DNA from: Desulfuromonas acetexigens
GTDB taxonomy: Bacteria > Desulfobacterota > Desulfuromonadia > Desulfuromonadales > Trichloromonadaceae
DNA: 64,000 nucleotides
Reading direction: 5' to 3'
NCBI RefSeq assembly: GCF_900111775.1
Contig: NZ_FOJJ01000001.1
Location: 1-64,000, forward strand
Made by a program: the position numbers and the translations under genes. Under the pieces are notes generated by a model. The model did not search any database. It was given only the letters and a program-made list of their open reading frames with translations, and had not been told where the DNA came from. This document shows positions 7,216 to 16,681 of this stretch, piece by piece; within the stretch, counting starts at the first letter, position 1; the number at the start of each line of letters is the position of its first letter.

Positions 7216-8317
7216 TCGTTTTTTGCCGGCGCTGACGGCCCTTGCCCTGATGCTCTCCCTGGGTGGTTGCGGCGAACCGCCGCAGGAGGCGACCCGGAAG
7301 GAAACGCCGCCGACGTCGGTACTGCTGGGCGAGGCAACGGTCCGCCGGGTCGAGGTGACTCTGGAGCAGGTCGGAACCCTGACTGCCGGCCAGGAGGTTA
7401 CCTTGCGCAGCGAGGCGGAAGGACAGGTGCTGGAGATCGCCTTTCAGGAAGGGCGTCCGGTGCGTCGGGGGCAGCTGCTGGTCCGCCTCGATGGGGCCAA
7501 AATCCGCGCCGGTATCGCCGGCTACGAGGCGCAGATCGTCGAATTCAACGCGCGCCTGGAGAATCTCCTCCGCACCCTGGAGCGCAACCGGCCGCTGTTG
7601 CAGAAAGGGCTCATTTCCCGCTTGCAGTTCGACAACCTCGAAACCGAGATCGCCGAGGTACGGGCGCGGATCGAACAGGCCCGCGCCAATCTCGTTCGCG
7701 AACAGGTGCGCCTCGCCGATACGGAGATCCGCGCCCCCTTCGACGGAACGGCCGGGGTGCGCACCCTGTCGCCGGGGGATTACCTCAAGATCGGCGATCC
7801 GGTGGTGCAGGTCGTCGATCTCGATCCCCTGGAAATTTCCTTTCGTGTCGCGGAACGCTTCAAACCGAAATTCTCCCTTGGCCAGCGGGTCGATCTTCAG
7901 GTTTCGCCCTATCCGCAACAGACCTTCAGTGCCGAGGTCTCCTTCATCGCCCCCGGGGTCGATGAGGCGACCCGCACCTTCCAGGTCAAAGCCCGGGTGG
8001 AGAATGCCGACCATCGGCTCAGCCCCGGCCTCTTCGCTCGGGCCGTCGTGGTCACCGACATCTTTCCCGAGGCGGTGACCGTTCCTTGGGAAAGCGTCAT
8101 TCAGACCGAGCAGGAGACCTATATCTACATCGTCGAGGGGGATATCGCCCGCAAGGTGCCGGTGCGCCTCGGCCAGGTCACCCCCCAATGGGCGCAACTG
8201 CTCGACAGCGATCTGGCGCCGGGGACGCCGGTGATTCTCGAAGGCAAGTTCGCCAGCCGCGACGGCGCCAAGGTGGCGCCGAAGGCGTTGGGCCCTGCCG
8301 CCGAGGGGAGAAAATAG
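7202..8317 (+). CDS. RND periplasmic adaptor subunit (HlyD/MFP family)
   Basis: 371 residues from ATG 7202; a TTG at 7196 is possible, but AAGGA sits well for the ATG. The N-terminus is a lipoprotein signal ending LSLGGC. It has a biotinyl-lipoyl half (VTLRSEAEGQVLEIAF), a helical hairpin (about residues 95-165), the return lipoyl half (IRAPFDGTAGVRTLSPGDYL) and a beta-barrel/membrane-proximal region. Lipid-anchored adaptors bridge the inner-membrane pump and the outer-membrane channel. It lies between tolC-like and pump genes, spaced 3 bases from the pump. Confidence 0.88.
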   Translation: MVKIDRFLPALTALALMLSLGGCGEPPQEATRKETPPTSVLLGEATVRRVEVTLEQVGTLTAGQEVTLRSEAEGQVLEIAFQEGRPVRRGQLLVRLDGAKIRAGIAGYEAQIVEFNARLENLLRTLERNRPLLQKGLISRLQFDNLETEIAEVRARIEQARANLVREQVRLADTEIRAPFDGTAGVRTLSPGDYLKIGDPVVQVVDLDPLEISFRVAERFKPKFSLGQRVDLQVSPYPQQTFSAEVSFIAPGVDEATRTFQVKARVENADHRLSPGLFARAVVVTDIFPEAVTVPWESVIQTEQETYIYIVEGDIARKVPVRLGQVTPQWAQLLDSDLAPGTPVILEGKFASRDGAKVAPKALGPAAEGRK

Positions 8318-8320
8318 CCG

Positions 8321-11300
8321 ATGTTTCTCCCCGATCTCTCCATCCGGCGGCCGGTGACCGCCACCATGCTGGTGCTGGGGCTGGTCATTTTCGGCCTGAT
8401 CGGTCTTTCGCGTCTTGGGGTCTCGCTTTATCCCGAGATCGACGACCCGGTGGTGACCGTCACCACCGTCTGGCAGAACGCCCGGCCGGAAGAGGTGGAT
8501 AACGAGATTACCGACACCCTCGAAGACGCGGTAAGCGGGGTCAGCGGCATCAAGCACATCACTTCGGAGAGCCAGGAAGGGCGCTCACGGATCACCATCA
8601 CCTTCGAGTTGGGCAAGGATATCGACGTCGCCGCCCAGGAGGTGCGGGACAAGGTTTCGGCACGGCTGCGGCGCCTGCCCGACGATGCCGACATCCCGGT
8701 GGTGGATAAACTCGACATCAACGCCCAACCGATCATGTGGTTGGCGGTTACCGGCCAGCGCGCCATCGAGGATCTGACCTATTTCGCCGATGTGCGCATT
8801 CGGCCGATGCTGCAGAAGATCGAGGGGGTCGGCGAGGTCAGTGTCGGCGCCGGCCGCGAGAAGCAGATCCACATCCGCCTCATGCGCGAACGGCTGGCCG
8901 CCTACCGTATCGGCGTGGATGAAGTGATCGACGCCATCCGTCGCCAGCATCTTGAGATTCCCGGCGGTAAGATCGATTCCCTGGACAAGGAGTTCCTCAT
9001 CCGCACGGTGGGGGAATTCGACAGCGCCGAGGCCTTCAACGAGCTGATCGTCACCCATCGTGACGGCGCGCCGATCCGCCTCGGACTGCTCGGCACCGCC
9101 GAAGCCGGACGGGACGAAGTGCGCCCCGCCGGTCGTTTCACCCAGGGGGGCGAGTCGCTGAAGACCGCCGCCCTGCGCGTTTCCCCCCGATCCGGAGCGA
9201 ACGAGGTTGCCATCGCCCGCGCGGTCAAGGCAACCCTGCCGGAGATTCGCCGCATCCTCCCTGAAGGGATGAATATCCATGTCGCCACCGACACCACCCG
9301 TTTCATCGAAAAGTCGATCCGGGAAATCGAGATTCAGCTGGTCTTCGGCGGCATCGCCGCCGCCCTGGTGATCCTCCTTTTTCTACAGAACATCCGTACT
9401 ACCCTGATCAGCGCCGTCGCCATCCCCACCTCGATCATCGCCACCTTCGGCTGTCTTTACGCCCTCGGCTTCACCATGAACAATATGACCATGCTCGGGC
9501 TGGTGCTGGCCGTCGGGCTGGTCATCGACGACGCCATTGTCGTCGTCGAAAATATCTACCGCCACCGCTCCAGCCTCGGCAAAAACCCGATGCAGGCCGC
9601 CTTCGAGGGTTCCCACGAAATCGGTTTCGCGATCATCGCTACCACCCTGGTGCTGGCCGGGGTCTTTCTGCCGGTCGCCTTCATGGGCGGGATGATCGGC
9701 CGCTTTTTCTACGAGTTCGCCGTGACCGTCGCCTTCGCCGTCGTCTGTTCGACCTTCGTGGCGATGACCGTGGTGCCGATGCTCTGCTCGCGCTTTCTCA
9801 AGCTCGGCTCGGCCAACTTTCAGGTCTTTCGCATCTTCGACCGGGTCATGGAGGGGGCGGCGAATTTCTATCGGGTGAGCATGCGCGCCGTCCTGTGCCA
9901 ACGGATCTGGATGGTGCTGGTGGCCGGTCTGGCCCTCGGCGGCGGCATCTGGCTTTACACCCTGCTCGGTCAGGAACTGATCACCGAGGAGGATCAGGGG
10001 CGTTTCATGGTCCGTTTGCAGACCCCCTTATCCTATTCCATGGATAAAACCGAGGGGGTGCGCCAGCGGGTGGAGGACTATCTCAAAGAGATCCCCGAGG
10101 TCAGTCATTTCTTCTCCTTCACCGGCTTCGGCGGTTCCAACCGCGCCAGCGCCTTCGTCACCCTCGTCCCCCGGGGGGAGCGGAGCCGCAGCCAGCAGCA
10201 AATCCAGACCGAGGTGCGCCGTTTTCTGCGCGGCCTGCCCGACGTGCGCGGCAACGCCACCGCTATCTCCCCTCTGGGGGGCGGGCAGCGCGCCGAGGAT
10301 GTGCAGCTCGTCATCCAGGGGCCGGACATTGCCGTCCTCGATCGGGTCAGCCGCGAGCTGATGAATGAAATCGAGACGACCCCGGGTTATTCCGGAGTCT
10401 CCCGCGATCTGGAGATCGGCAAGCCCGAGGTGCGGGTGCGCATCGATCGGGAGAAAGCGGCCGAGGCCGGGATCAGCGTCGAGAATATCGCCGCGACCGT
10501 CGGGGCGCTGCTTGGCGGCATCGAGGTGGCGGACTACAAGGAGGGGGGGAAGAGCTACGAGATCCGCCTGCGCCTGCAGGCCGAACAGCGGCAACTGCCG
10601 GGGGATGTGCAGCGCATCTACCTGCGCGACGGCAGCGGTGAACTGCTCGACGTGAGCGGTTTCGTCAGTATCGAGGAAGGGGTCGGGCCGAGCGTCATCA
10701 ATCGCCTCGACCGGCAGCGTTCGGCCACCGTCTATGCCACTCTCGAAGGGGGCAAATTGTTGGGAGAGGCGATCCCCGAGGTGCAGGCCCTGGCCGAGAC
10801 CCTGCTGCCCGAAGGCTATGTCGTCAAGTTCTCCGGCAGCGCCGAGACCCTGGGGGAAACAGGGCGTTACGTCCTTTTCGCCTTCCTCCTTGCGACCATC
10901 CTGACCTATATGGTCCTCGCTTCCCAGTTCGAAAGTTTCACTCAGCCGCTGGCGATCATGATGGGGCTGCCCCTTTCTTTCATTGGTGCCTTCGGCTTGC
11001 TGCTCCTGCTGGGCAACACCCTCAACCTCTATTCGATGATCGGACTGGTGCTGCTCATCGGTCTGGCGGCCAAAAACGGCATTCTCCTCATTGATTACGC
11101 CAATCAGCTGCGTCGTTCCGGCGTGGGCCTCGACGAAGCGCTGGTCGAAGCTGGGGCTACGCGCCTGCGGCCGATTTTGATGACGGCCATTTCGACCATC
11201 GCCGGGGTGTTGCCCGTTGCTCTCGGCATCGGCGAAGGGAGCGAAAGCCGCCAGCCGATGGCCGTCGCTATCTCCGGCGGGCTCTTCTCCTCCACCGTGC

Positions 11301-11401
11301 TGACCTTGGCGGTGGTGCCAGTCATCTACAGCTATCTCGATCAGTTCAGTCGGTGGCGGGGCTTCGGGAAATTCAAAGGCTGGCTGATGGCGCGGGAGTA
11401 A
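8321..11401 (+). CDS. RND efflux permease (HAE1/AcrB-like)
   Basis: 1026 residues, the normal length for AcrB/MexB-type pumps. It begins with the usual IRRPVTATML first helix, then a large periplasmic loop, then TM2-6. The proton-relay residues D403-D404 (GLVIDDAIVVVEN) and K918 (GLAAKNGILLIDYA) are present, and the second half repeats the fold. It exports substrates using the proton gradient, taking them from periplasm or membrane. There is no adjacent repressor gene. A terminator follows at 11433. Confidence 0.92.
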   Translation: MFLPDLSIRRPVTATMLVLGLVIFGLIGLSRLGVSLYPEIDDPVVTVTTVWQNARPEEVDNEITDTLEDAVSGVSGIKHITSESQEGRSRITITFELGKDIDVAAQEVRDKVSARLRRLPDDADIPVVDKLDINAQPIMWLAVTGQRAIEDLTYFADVRIRPMLQKIEGVGEVSVGAGREKQIHIRLMRERLAAYRIGVDEVIDAIRRQHLEIPGGKIDSLDKEFLIRTVGEFDSAEAFNELIVTHRDGAPIRLGLLGTAEAGRDEVRPAGRFTQGGESLKTAALRVSPRSGANEVAIARAVKATLPEIRRILPEGMNIHVATDTTRFIEKSIREIEIQLVFGGIAAALVILLFLQNIRTTLISAVAIPTSIIATFGCLYALGFTMNNMTMLGLVLAVGLVIDDAIVVVENIYRHRSSLGKNPMQAAFEGSHEIGFAIIATTLVLAGVFLPVAFMGGMIGRFFYEFAVTVAFAVVCSTFVAMTVVPMLCSRFLKLGSANFQVFRIFDRVMEGAANFYRVSMRAVLCQRIWMVLVAGLALGGGIWLYTLLGQELITEEDQGRFMVRLQTPLSYSMDKTEGVRQRVEDYLKEIPEVSHFFSFTGFGGSNRASAFVTLVPRGERSRSQQQIQTEVRRFLRGLPDVRGNATAISPLGGGQRAEDVQLVIQGPDIAVLDRVSRELMNEIETTPGYSGVSRDLEIGKPEVRVRIDREKAAEAGISVENIAATVGALLGGIEVADYKEGGKSYEIRLRLQAEQRQLPGDVQRIYLRDGSGELLDVSGFVSIEEGVGPSVINRLDRQRSATVYATLEGGKLLGEAIPEVQALAETLLPEGYVVKFSGSAETLGETGRYVLFAFLLATILTYMVLASQFESFTQPLAIMMGLPLSFIGAFGLLLLLGNTLNLYSMIGLVLLIGLAAKNGILLIDYANQLRRSGVGLDEALVEAGATRLRPILMTAISTIAGVLPVALGIGEGSESRQPMAVAISGGLFSSTVLTLAVVPVIYSYLDQFSRWRGFGKFKGWLMARE

Positions 11402-11432
11402 GAGAGGGGGCTTCCGATGGATGGGGATGAAA

Positions 11433-11469
11433 ACAAGGGCGCGCCGCAAACTTCCGGCGCGCCCTTGTT
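11433..11469. terminator. Bidirectional terminator between RND operon and pfkA
   Basis: ACAAGGGCGCGCCG pairs with CGGCGCGCCCTTGT across a short loop. It is strongly GC-rich and sits between convergent gene ends (11401 and 11473). T-runs are short on both sides, so its efficiency is uncertain. Confidence 0.7.
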
Positions 11470-11472
11470 GCG

Positions 11473-12441
11473 TCAGACGCCGAGGGTGGCGGCGAGTTTG
11501 ACGATAACCGGATCGATGCCGCGCCGGCCCTTGGCGAGCACCTCTTCGATGTCGGTCAGTTGGATGGATGAATAGGAAAGACCGACCATCTTGCCGCCGT
11601 CGCCGGCGAGCAGGGCCTCTACCGCCGCCACCCCAAAGCGGGCGGCGAGGGTGCGGTCGAAGGAGGTGGGGGAGCCGCCGCGCTGGTAGTGGCCGAGAAT
11701 CATGACCCGGGTCTCGAAGCCGATCTTGTCCTTGATCTGGTCGGCGATCTGTTGGGCTTTGCCGGCCCCTTCGGCGACCATGATGATGGAATTGCTACGT
11801 CCTTCCTGATAGCGGCGGCGCAGGTTTTTGCAGATGTCGTCGATGTCGTAAGGGGCCTCGGGAATCAGGGCGTATTCGGCGCCGCTGGCGATGGCCGACA
11901 TGACCGCCAGGTAGCCGCAGTTGCGCCCCATGGTTTCGACGACGAAGGTGCGGTCGTGGGAAGAAGCGGTATCCTTGAGGCAGTCGACGGCGTGGATGAT
12001 GTTGTTGAGGGCGGTGTCAGCCCCCAGGGACATGTCGGTGAAGGGGATGTCGTTGTCGATGGAGGCGGGGATGCCAATGACCCGGATGCCCTGCCGTTGC
12101 AGGGCGTGGGCGCCGCGCAGGCTGCCGTCGCCGCCGATCACCACCAGTCCCTCGACGCCCAGCCCCTTGAGGTTGTCGGCGGCCAGGCGCTGCCCCGCTT
12201 CTTCCATCATCTGCTTGCAGCGGGCGCTCTGCAGAAAGGTGCCGCCGCGCTGGAGGACGTTGCTCACCGAACGGGTCGTGAGCGTTTCATAGAGGCGATC
12301 GATGAGGCCGGTATAGCCTTTCTGGAAACCGACGATTTCCACGCCGGCGGCGAGACAGGCGCGGACCACGGCGCGCACGGTAGCGTTCATGCCGGGGCTG
12401 TCGCCGCCGCTGGTCAATACTGCAATTCGTCTTCTGCTCAT
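11473..12441 (-). CDS. pfkA: ATP-dependent 6-phosphofructokinase
   Basis: 322 residues with start at 12441 (MSRRRIAVLTSGGDSPGMNA). The frame stays open upstream, but the family N-terminus begins here and GGAG precedes it. It phosphorylates fructose 6-phosphate to the 1,6-bisphosphate. GGDGSLRGA carries the Gly typical of ATP-using enzymes rather than the Asp of PPi enzymes. ASIDNDIPFTDMSLG is the substrate/catalytic loop with the catalytic Asp, and METMGRNCGYLA-type residues follow. Monocistronic, convergent with the RND operon. Confidence 0.93.
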   Translation of the reverse strand: MSRRRIAVLTSGGDSPGMNATVRAVVRACLAAGVEIVGFQKGYTGLIDRLYETLTTRSVSNVLQRGGTFLQSARCKQMMEEAGQRLAADNLKGLGVEGLVVIGGDGSLRGAHALQRQGIRVIGIPASIDNDIPFTDMSLGADTALNNIIHAVDCLKDTASSHDRTFVVETMGRNCGYLAVMSAIASGAEYALIPEAPYDIDDICKNLRRRYQEGRSNSIIMVAEGAGKAQQIADQIKDKIGFETRVMILGHYQRGGSPTSFDRTLAARFGVAAVEALLAGDGGKMVGLSYSSIQLTDIEEVLAKGRRGIDPVIVKLAATLGV

Positions 12442-12562
12442 GGGGGGCTCCGTTGCGTCGGGGTGGTTCGGATGGGCCGTTGGCCGACGGAAAAATGAAT
12501 CAGGGCTTAAAATAATCCTCACTGGGCACTTTGTCGACAGCTTTGTTCCCCTCCGGTAATTC

Positions 12563-12590
12563 TTGACAGACAGGGGTGGCCAGGTACTCT
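12563..12590 (+). promoter_or_regulatory. Candidate sigma-70 promoter
   Basis: TTGACA (12563-12568), a 16-base spacer, and TACTCT (12585-12590), about 78 bases before the small gene at 12668. The -35 box is perfect; the -10 box is weak. Confidence 0.4.
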
Positions 12591-12667
12591 TTTAAAGTAA
12601 CGCCGCTCCTCTTCGGGCCGGCGTGGCCGTCGAGCAAACTTCTCGGGACGGCCGGAAAGGTTGGAAT

Positions 12668-12895
12668 ATGAACGACAACCTGCGGCAGGATTCTCTGCGG
12701 ATCCCTGTAGCCGGGGCGCTCTCTGGATCCCCTTCCTTTGCCCGGGAACTCGACGAGCTGCGCCGGGAAGTGGAACGGATGCGCCTGGAATTGACCGCCC
12801 TCAAGAATTTCATGAAAGTCGCCAACTCTTCCTTCAGCGAACAGTTTCCCCTGCTGCTGGAAAAAGCCCAATGTGACGGCGGCGATTCTCACTGA
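12668..12895 (+). CDS. Small coiled-coil hypothetical protein
   Basis: 75 residues from ATG 12668, preceded by GGAAAGG at good spacing; the frame is open upstream, but that part looks non-coding. Residues ~25-50 (FARELDELRREVERMRLEL) form a short amphipathic coiled coil. The rest is unstructured. It is soluble and cytoplasmic with no known family. It stands alone between divergent pfkA and the M16 protease pair. Confidence 0.55.
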   Translation: MNDNLRQDSLRIPVAGALSGSPSFARELDELRREVERMRLELTALKNFMKVANSSFSEQFPLLLEKAQCDGGDSH

Positions 12896-13062
12896 AATTC
12901 TGTATTTGTTCCCCTTTCCCCCGCCCGTTCCCTCTCCGTGTTTATTTCCCGACCTCTCTTTCGATTAATTTGGGGTTTCGCAAAAAGCGGTGCTCGGCTA
13001 TCCTGTCGAGTGCCCGGCGAAATTTTCCGGAATACGTTCAATTACCCAAGACAAGGAGTCCC

Positions 13063-14568
13063 ATGCTGTCAAAACATTGTCTGCTGCGGGGTCCGGCGAC
13101 CCTTTTCACCCTTTTTCTGCTGTCGCTGACGACCCTGGCCGGGGCCGATACCCTGGCCGAAAAGGTGCGTGAACACACCTTCGCCAATGGCCTCAAGCTG
13201 CTTCTGGTCGAGCGCTCCGACGCACCGACCTTTACCGCCTACATCACCCTCGGCGTCGGTTCGGTGCACGAAACGAGCGAAACCCGCGGCGTCGCCCATC
13301 TCCTCGAACATATGCTCTTCAAGGGGACGACCACCCTGGGGACGAGTGACTATGCCCGGGAAAAACCCCTGCTGGACGAGATCGAGGAAGTGGGGGTCCG
13401 GCTCGACGCCCTGAAGGGGCGCAAGGATGCCAATCCCGAGGAGTTGGAGACTTTGCGCCAACGGCTGGGCGAGTTGCAGGAACGGCACAAGGCCTTTGTG
13501 GTCAAGGATGAATTCTCCCGCATCTACGCCGAAAACGGTGGCACCGGCTACAACGCCTTTACCGGCAAGGATCTCACCACCTATCTCGTCTCTCTGCCCG
13601 CCAACAAGCTGGAGCTCTGGGCCGCCATCGAGGCGGACCGGATGAAGAACGCGGTGCTGCGTGAGTTTTTCACCGAGCGCGAGGTCATTCAGGAAGAGCG
13701 GCGGCGGTCTTACGACAGCGACCCCCGGGGGATGCTCTACGAACATCTGCTGACCACCGCCTTCACCGCCCATCCCTACCGCAACCCGATCATCGGCTGG
13801 CATTCGGATATCGAAAACCTCTCGCTGGAGGAAACCCGCGATTTCCTTCAGCGTTATTATGCGCCGGTGAATACCGTCATGGCCCTGGTCGGCGATCTCG
13901 ATTTCGACGCGACGGTGGCCATGATCGAGCGCTATTTCGGCGACATCCCGCCGGGGACGCCGGTGCCGCCGGTGACGGCGGTGGAGCCGCCGCAGCGGGG
14001 GGAGAAACGGGTGTCGGTGGTTTTCGACGCAGAGCCGTCGCTGCTGGTCGGTTACCACAAACCGACCCTGCCGGAGCGGGAGGACTATGTCTTCGATCTC
14101 ATCGACCTGATTCTCGGTCAGGGGCGCACCTCCCGCCTCTATCAGAGCCTGGTGGTGGAAAAACAGCTGGCCGCCGATATCTCCACCTCGGCCGCCCCCG
14201 GTTCCCGTTATCCCAACCTTTTCGTGATCTCCGCCACCCCCCGCCACCCGCACACGACGGCGGAAGTGGAAGAAGCGATTTACGCCGAACTCGAACGGCT
14301 GGCGAGCGAGCCGGTAAGCGCGGAGGAGTTGACCCGTTCCCGCAACCGGCTGGCCACCGACCGGCTGCGCTATCTCAAGACCAATTCCGGGCTGGCCCGG
14401 ATGCTGACCTACTACCAGACCATCGCTGGCGACTGGCGCTATCTGGTTGATTACGACGAAGAGGTGGCGAGCATCGGTGCCGAGGAGATCATGGAAACGG
14501 CCAAGCGTTACTTCAGCCCGGCCAACCGCACTGTCGCCGTGTTGAACAAGGAAGGGGGTCAGCGATGA
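13063..14568 (+). CDS. M16-family zinc protease, catalytic partner
   Basis: 501 residues from ATG 13063 after AAGGAG. The signal peptide ends near LAGADT. The inverted zinc motif HxxEH is intact (H79-L-L-E82-H83) and the distal ligand region EREVIQEERRR is present. An insertion of about 50 residues follows the zinc motif, as in many bacterial exported M16 peptidases. The next gene is a second M16 protein lacking the motif and overlapping by 4 bases, so the two probably form the periplasmic heterodimer common in this family. Confidence 0.88.
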   Translation: MLSKHCLLRGPATLFTLFLLSLTTLAGADTLAEKVREHTFANGLKLLLVERSDAPTFTAYITLGVGSVHETSETRGVAHLLEHMLFKGTTTLGTSDYAREKPLLDEIEEVGVRLDALKGRKDANPEELETLRQRLGELQERHKAFVVKDEFSRIYAENGGTGYNAFTGKDLTTYLVSLPANKLELWAAIEADRMKNAVLREFFTEREVIQEERRRSYDSDPRGMLYEHLLTTAFTAHPYRNPIIGWHSDIENLSLEETRDFLQRYYAPVNTVMALVGDLDFDATVAMIERYFGDIPPGTPVPPVTAVEPPQRGEKRVSVVFDAEPSLLVGYHKPTLPEREDYVFDLIDLILGQGRTSRLYQSLVVEKQLAADISTSAAPGSRYPNLFVISATPRHPHTTAEVEEAIYAELERLASEPVSAEELTRSRNRLATDRLRYLKTNSGLARMLTYYQTIAGDWRYLVDYDEEVASIGAEEIMETAKRYFSPANRTVAVLNKEGGQR

Positions 14569-15983
14569 TCCGCACGTTTCGTTGGCTGCCGTTGATCCTG
14601 TCTCTGCTCCTTGCGGGCTGCTCCGCCACGGCGCCGGTGCGGCCGGACCAGCTCAGCTTCGCCCCCCTGGAATTCGAGGTGCCGCGCATCGAGGCGGTGA
14701 CTTTGGCCAACGGCATTCGCCTCTATCTGCACGAGGATCATGAACTCCCCCTGGTGGAGATCAGTGTCATGACCGGTTCGGGAGGGATCGCCGATCCGCC
14801 GGAGCAGACCGGCCTGACTGATCTGCTGGCGGCGCTGCTGCGCACCGGCGGAGCGGGACGCTTCAGCCCGGAGGCCTTCGATCACGAACTGGAGCGCATG
14901 GCCGCCGACTTTTCCGTGGCCGCCGACACCTACACCACGCAGATGGCCCTCTCGCTGCGCCGGGACGACCTGCGCGCCGGGCTGGAGATGCTCCACGCCG
15001 TCCTCTATCAGCCGAAATTCGATGCCGGGCGGCTGGAGTTGGCGCGCCGCCAGGCGATCGAGCTGGTGCGCCGCCAGGACGACGATCCCGGCTCCCTCGC
15101 TTCGCGGGAGCTGATGCGCGCCCTCTACGGCGAACATCCCCTGGGGCGTTCGCCGAGCGTCGCCGGTCTGGAATCGATCCGGCGTGAGGATCTGGTCGAG
15201 CGCCATCGCCGCGACCTGGCCGAAGCGCCGCTCTGGATCGGCATCAGCGGCGATTTCGAGAGTGCGGAGGTGACGCGCCTGATGACGGAAATCTTCGCCG
15301 ACCGGACCGCCGGTCCGGGGAGCAAGGCGCCGGTGCCGCCGCTGGTGCCGGCCGAAGCTCCGGCGCTGTGGCTGGCCGAGAAGGAGATTCCGCAAAGCAC
15401 TATCCTCTTCGGCGAGGTTGCCATCGACAAGGACAACCCCGATCTGCCGGCGGTGCGGGTGATGAACTTCATCCTCGGCGGCGGCGGCTTCAATTCCCGG
15501 CTGATGCGCGAGGTCCGTTCCAACCGCGGGCTGGCCTATTCGGTCTATTCCTACTACGACGTCGGCCGGCGCCTGCCCGGACCCTTCGTTGCCGGCTGCG
15601 AAACCAAAAACGGCGCCGCCGCCGAAGTCGTCGCCCTGATGCGGGGGATCATGAACGATCTGCGGGATAAGACAGTGACGGCTGAGGAGTTGCGACTGGC
15701 CCAGGAGAGTTTGATCAATTCCTTCGTCTTCGCCTTCAGCGACAGCCATCAGGTGCTGAACCAGCAGATGCGCCTTGATTATTACGACTATGCGCCGGAT
15801 TATCTGCAGACCTATCGTGACAGGATCGCCGCCGTCAGCGTCGCGGATGTCCAGCGGGTCGCCCGGACCTATCTCAACCCCGACCGCCAGCAACTGGTGC
15901 TGGTGGGCAATCCTGCCGAGTTCGCCGCTCCCCCCGAAAGCCTGGGGCTGCCGGTGCGAAAAGTGGAGCGTAAAAAACCTTAG
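14565..15983 (+). CDS. M16-family protein, non-catalytic lipoprotein partner
   Basis: 472 residues. ATG overlaps the previous stop (ATGA). The lipoprotein signal ends LLLAGC. The M16 fold is recognisable (NGIRLYLHEDHELPLVEI, LGGGGFNSRLMREVRSNRG, LAYSVYS), but the position of HxxEH reads LTDLLAALL, so zinc cannot be bound. Family precedent (for example mitochondrial MPP and bacterial PqqL-type pairs) is one catalytic and one substrate-holding subunit. Being a lipoprotein, it may tether the pair to a membrane. Confidence 0.85.
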   Translation: MIRTFRWLPLILSLLLAGCSATAPVRPDQLSFAPLEFEVPRIEAVTLANGIRLYLHEDHELPLVEISVMTGSGGIADPPEQTGLTDLLAALLRTGGAGRFSPEAFDHELERMAADFSVAADTYTTQMALSLRRDDLRAGLEMLHAVLYQPKFDAGRLELARRQAIELVRRQDDDPGSLASRELMRALYGEHPLGRSPSVAGLESIRREDLVERHRRDLAEAPLWIGISGDFESAEVTRLMTEIFADRTAGPGSKAPVPPLVPAEAPALWLAEKEIPQSTILFGEVAIDKDNPDLPAVRVMNFILGGGGFNSRLMREVRSNRGLAYSVYSYYDVGRRLPGPFVAGCETKNGAAAEVVALMRGIMNDLRDKTVTAEELRLAQESLINSFVFAFSDSHQVLNQQMRLDYYDYAPDYLQTYRDRIAAVSVADVQRVARTYLNPDRQQLVLVGNPAEFAAPPESLGLPVRKVERKKP

Positions 15984-16000
15984 GGGGTGAGGAGCAGGGT

Positions 16001-16630
16001 ATGGATTCATCTTTCACTCTCTTTGCGGCCTTTGCCCTGCAACTCTTCATCATCGTCGACCCCATCGCCGGGGTGCCGGTCTTTCTCGCCATCACCCCGG
16101 ACAATACCCGCGCCCAGCGGCGGGCCATGGCCGTTCGCGGTTGTCTGGCGGCCTTCGCCATCCTTGTTTTTTTTCTCCTTGGCGGGCGCTGGCTGATGGA
16201 CTATTTCGCCATCGAAACGGCGGCGGTACGGATCTGCGGCGGGCTTTTGCTCTTCGGGATCTCCCTGGAGATGCTCTATGGCCGTCCCACCGGCACCGGC
16301 ACCAGCCCTCGGGAAGAGCGGCTGGCCGAGGCCAAGGCGGATATTTCCATTACCCCCCTGGCCTTCCCCCTGCTGGCGGGGCCGGGTGCCATCGCCACCG
16401 GGCTGATCTTCGTCGAACAGGTCCATTCAGCGAGCGATTATCTCGCCCTCTTGGCGGCGAGTGCCCTGGTTTTTGTCGTCACCGCCCTGTTGCTGCTGCG
16501 TGCCGATGACCTGTTGCGCTTCATCGGCACCCTGGGCGCGGCCATCGTCACCCGGCTGATGGGGCTGGTGCTGGCCTTTCTTGCCGTCCAGTATGTCATT
16601 GAGGGCATTCGCGGGGCCTTCGCTTCCTGA
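16001..16630 (+). CDS. MarC-family integral membrane protein
   Basis: 209 residues, six hydrophobic segments, with the family's first-helix signature LFIIVDPIAGVPVFLAI and the central ISITPLAFPLLAGPGAIAT. MarC proteins (E. coli YchE, YhgN) are inner-membrane proteins of unknown transport function; the old link to multiple antibiotic resistance was not upheld. A GGAG site precedes it. It sits downstream of the M16 pair with 17 bases between, possibly the same transcript. Confidence 0.88.
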   Translation: MDSSFTLFAAFALQLFIIVDPIAGVPVFLAITPDNTRAQRRAMAVRGCLAAFAILVFFLLGGRWLMDYFAIETAAVRICGGLLLFGISLEMLYGRPTGTGTSPREERLAEAKADISITPLAFPLLAGPGAIATGLIFVEQVHSASDYLALLAASALVFVVTALLLLRADDLLRFIGTLGAAIVTRLMGLVLAFLAVQYVIEGIRGAFAS

Positions 16631-16681
16631 GGACGAAAGACCGCTGTTGATTTCATTCCCTGTTTTTATCTGGAGGAGACT

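Noticed and set aside
12441-12522. N-terminal extension of phosphofructokinase
   Set aside because: The open frame adds 27 residues before MSRRRIAVLTSGG, but the family N-terminus and the ribosome-binding site fit 12441.
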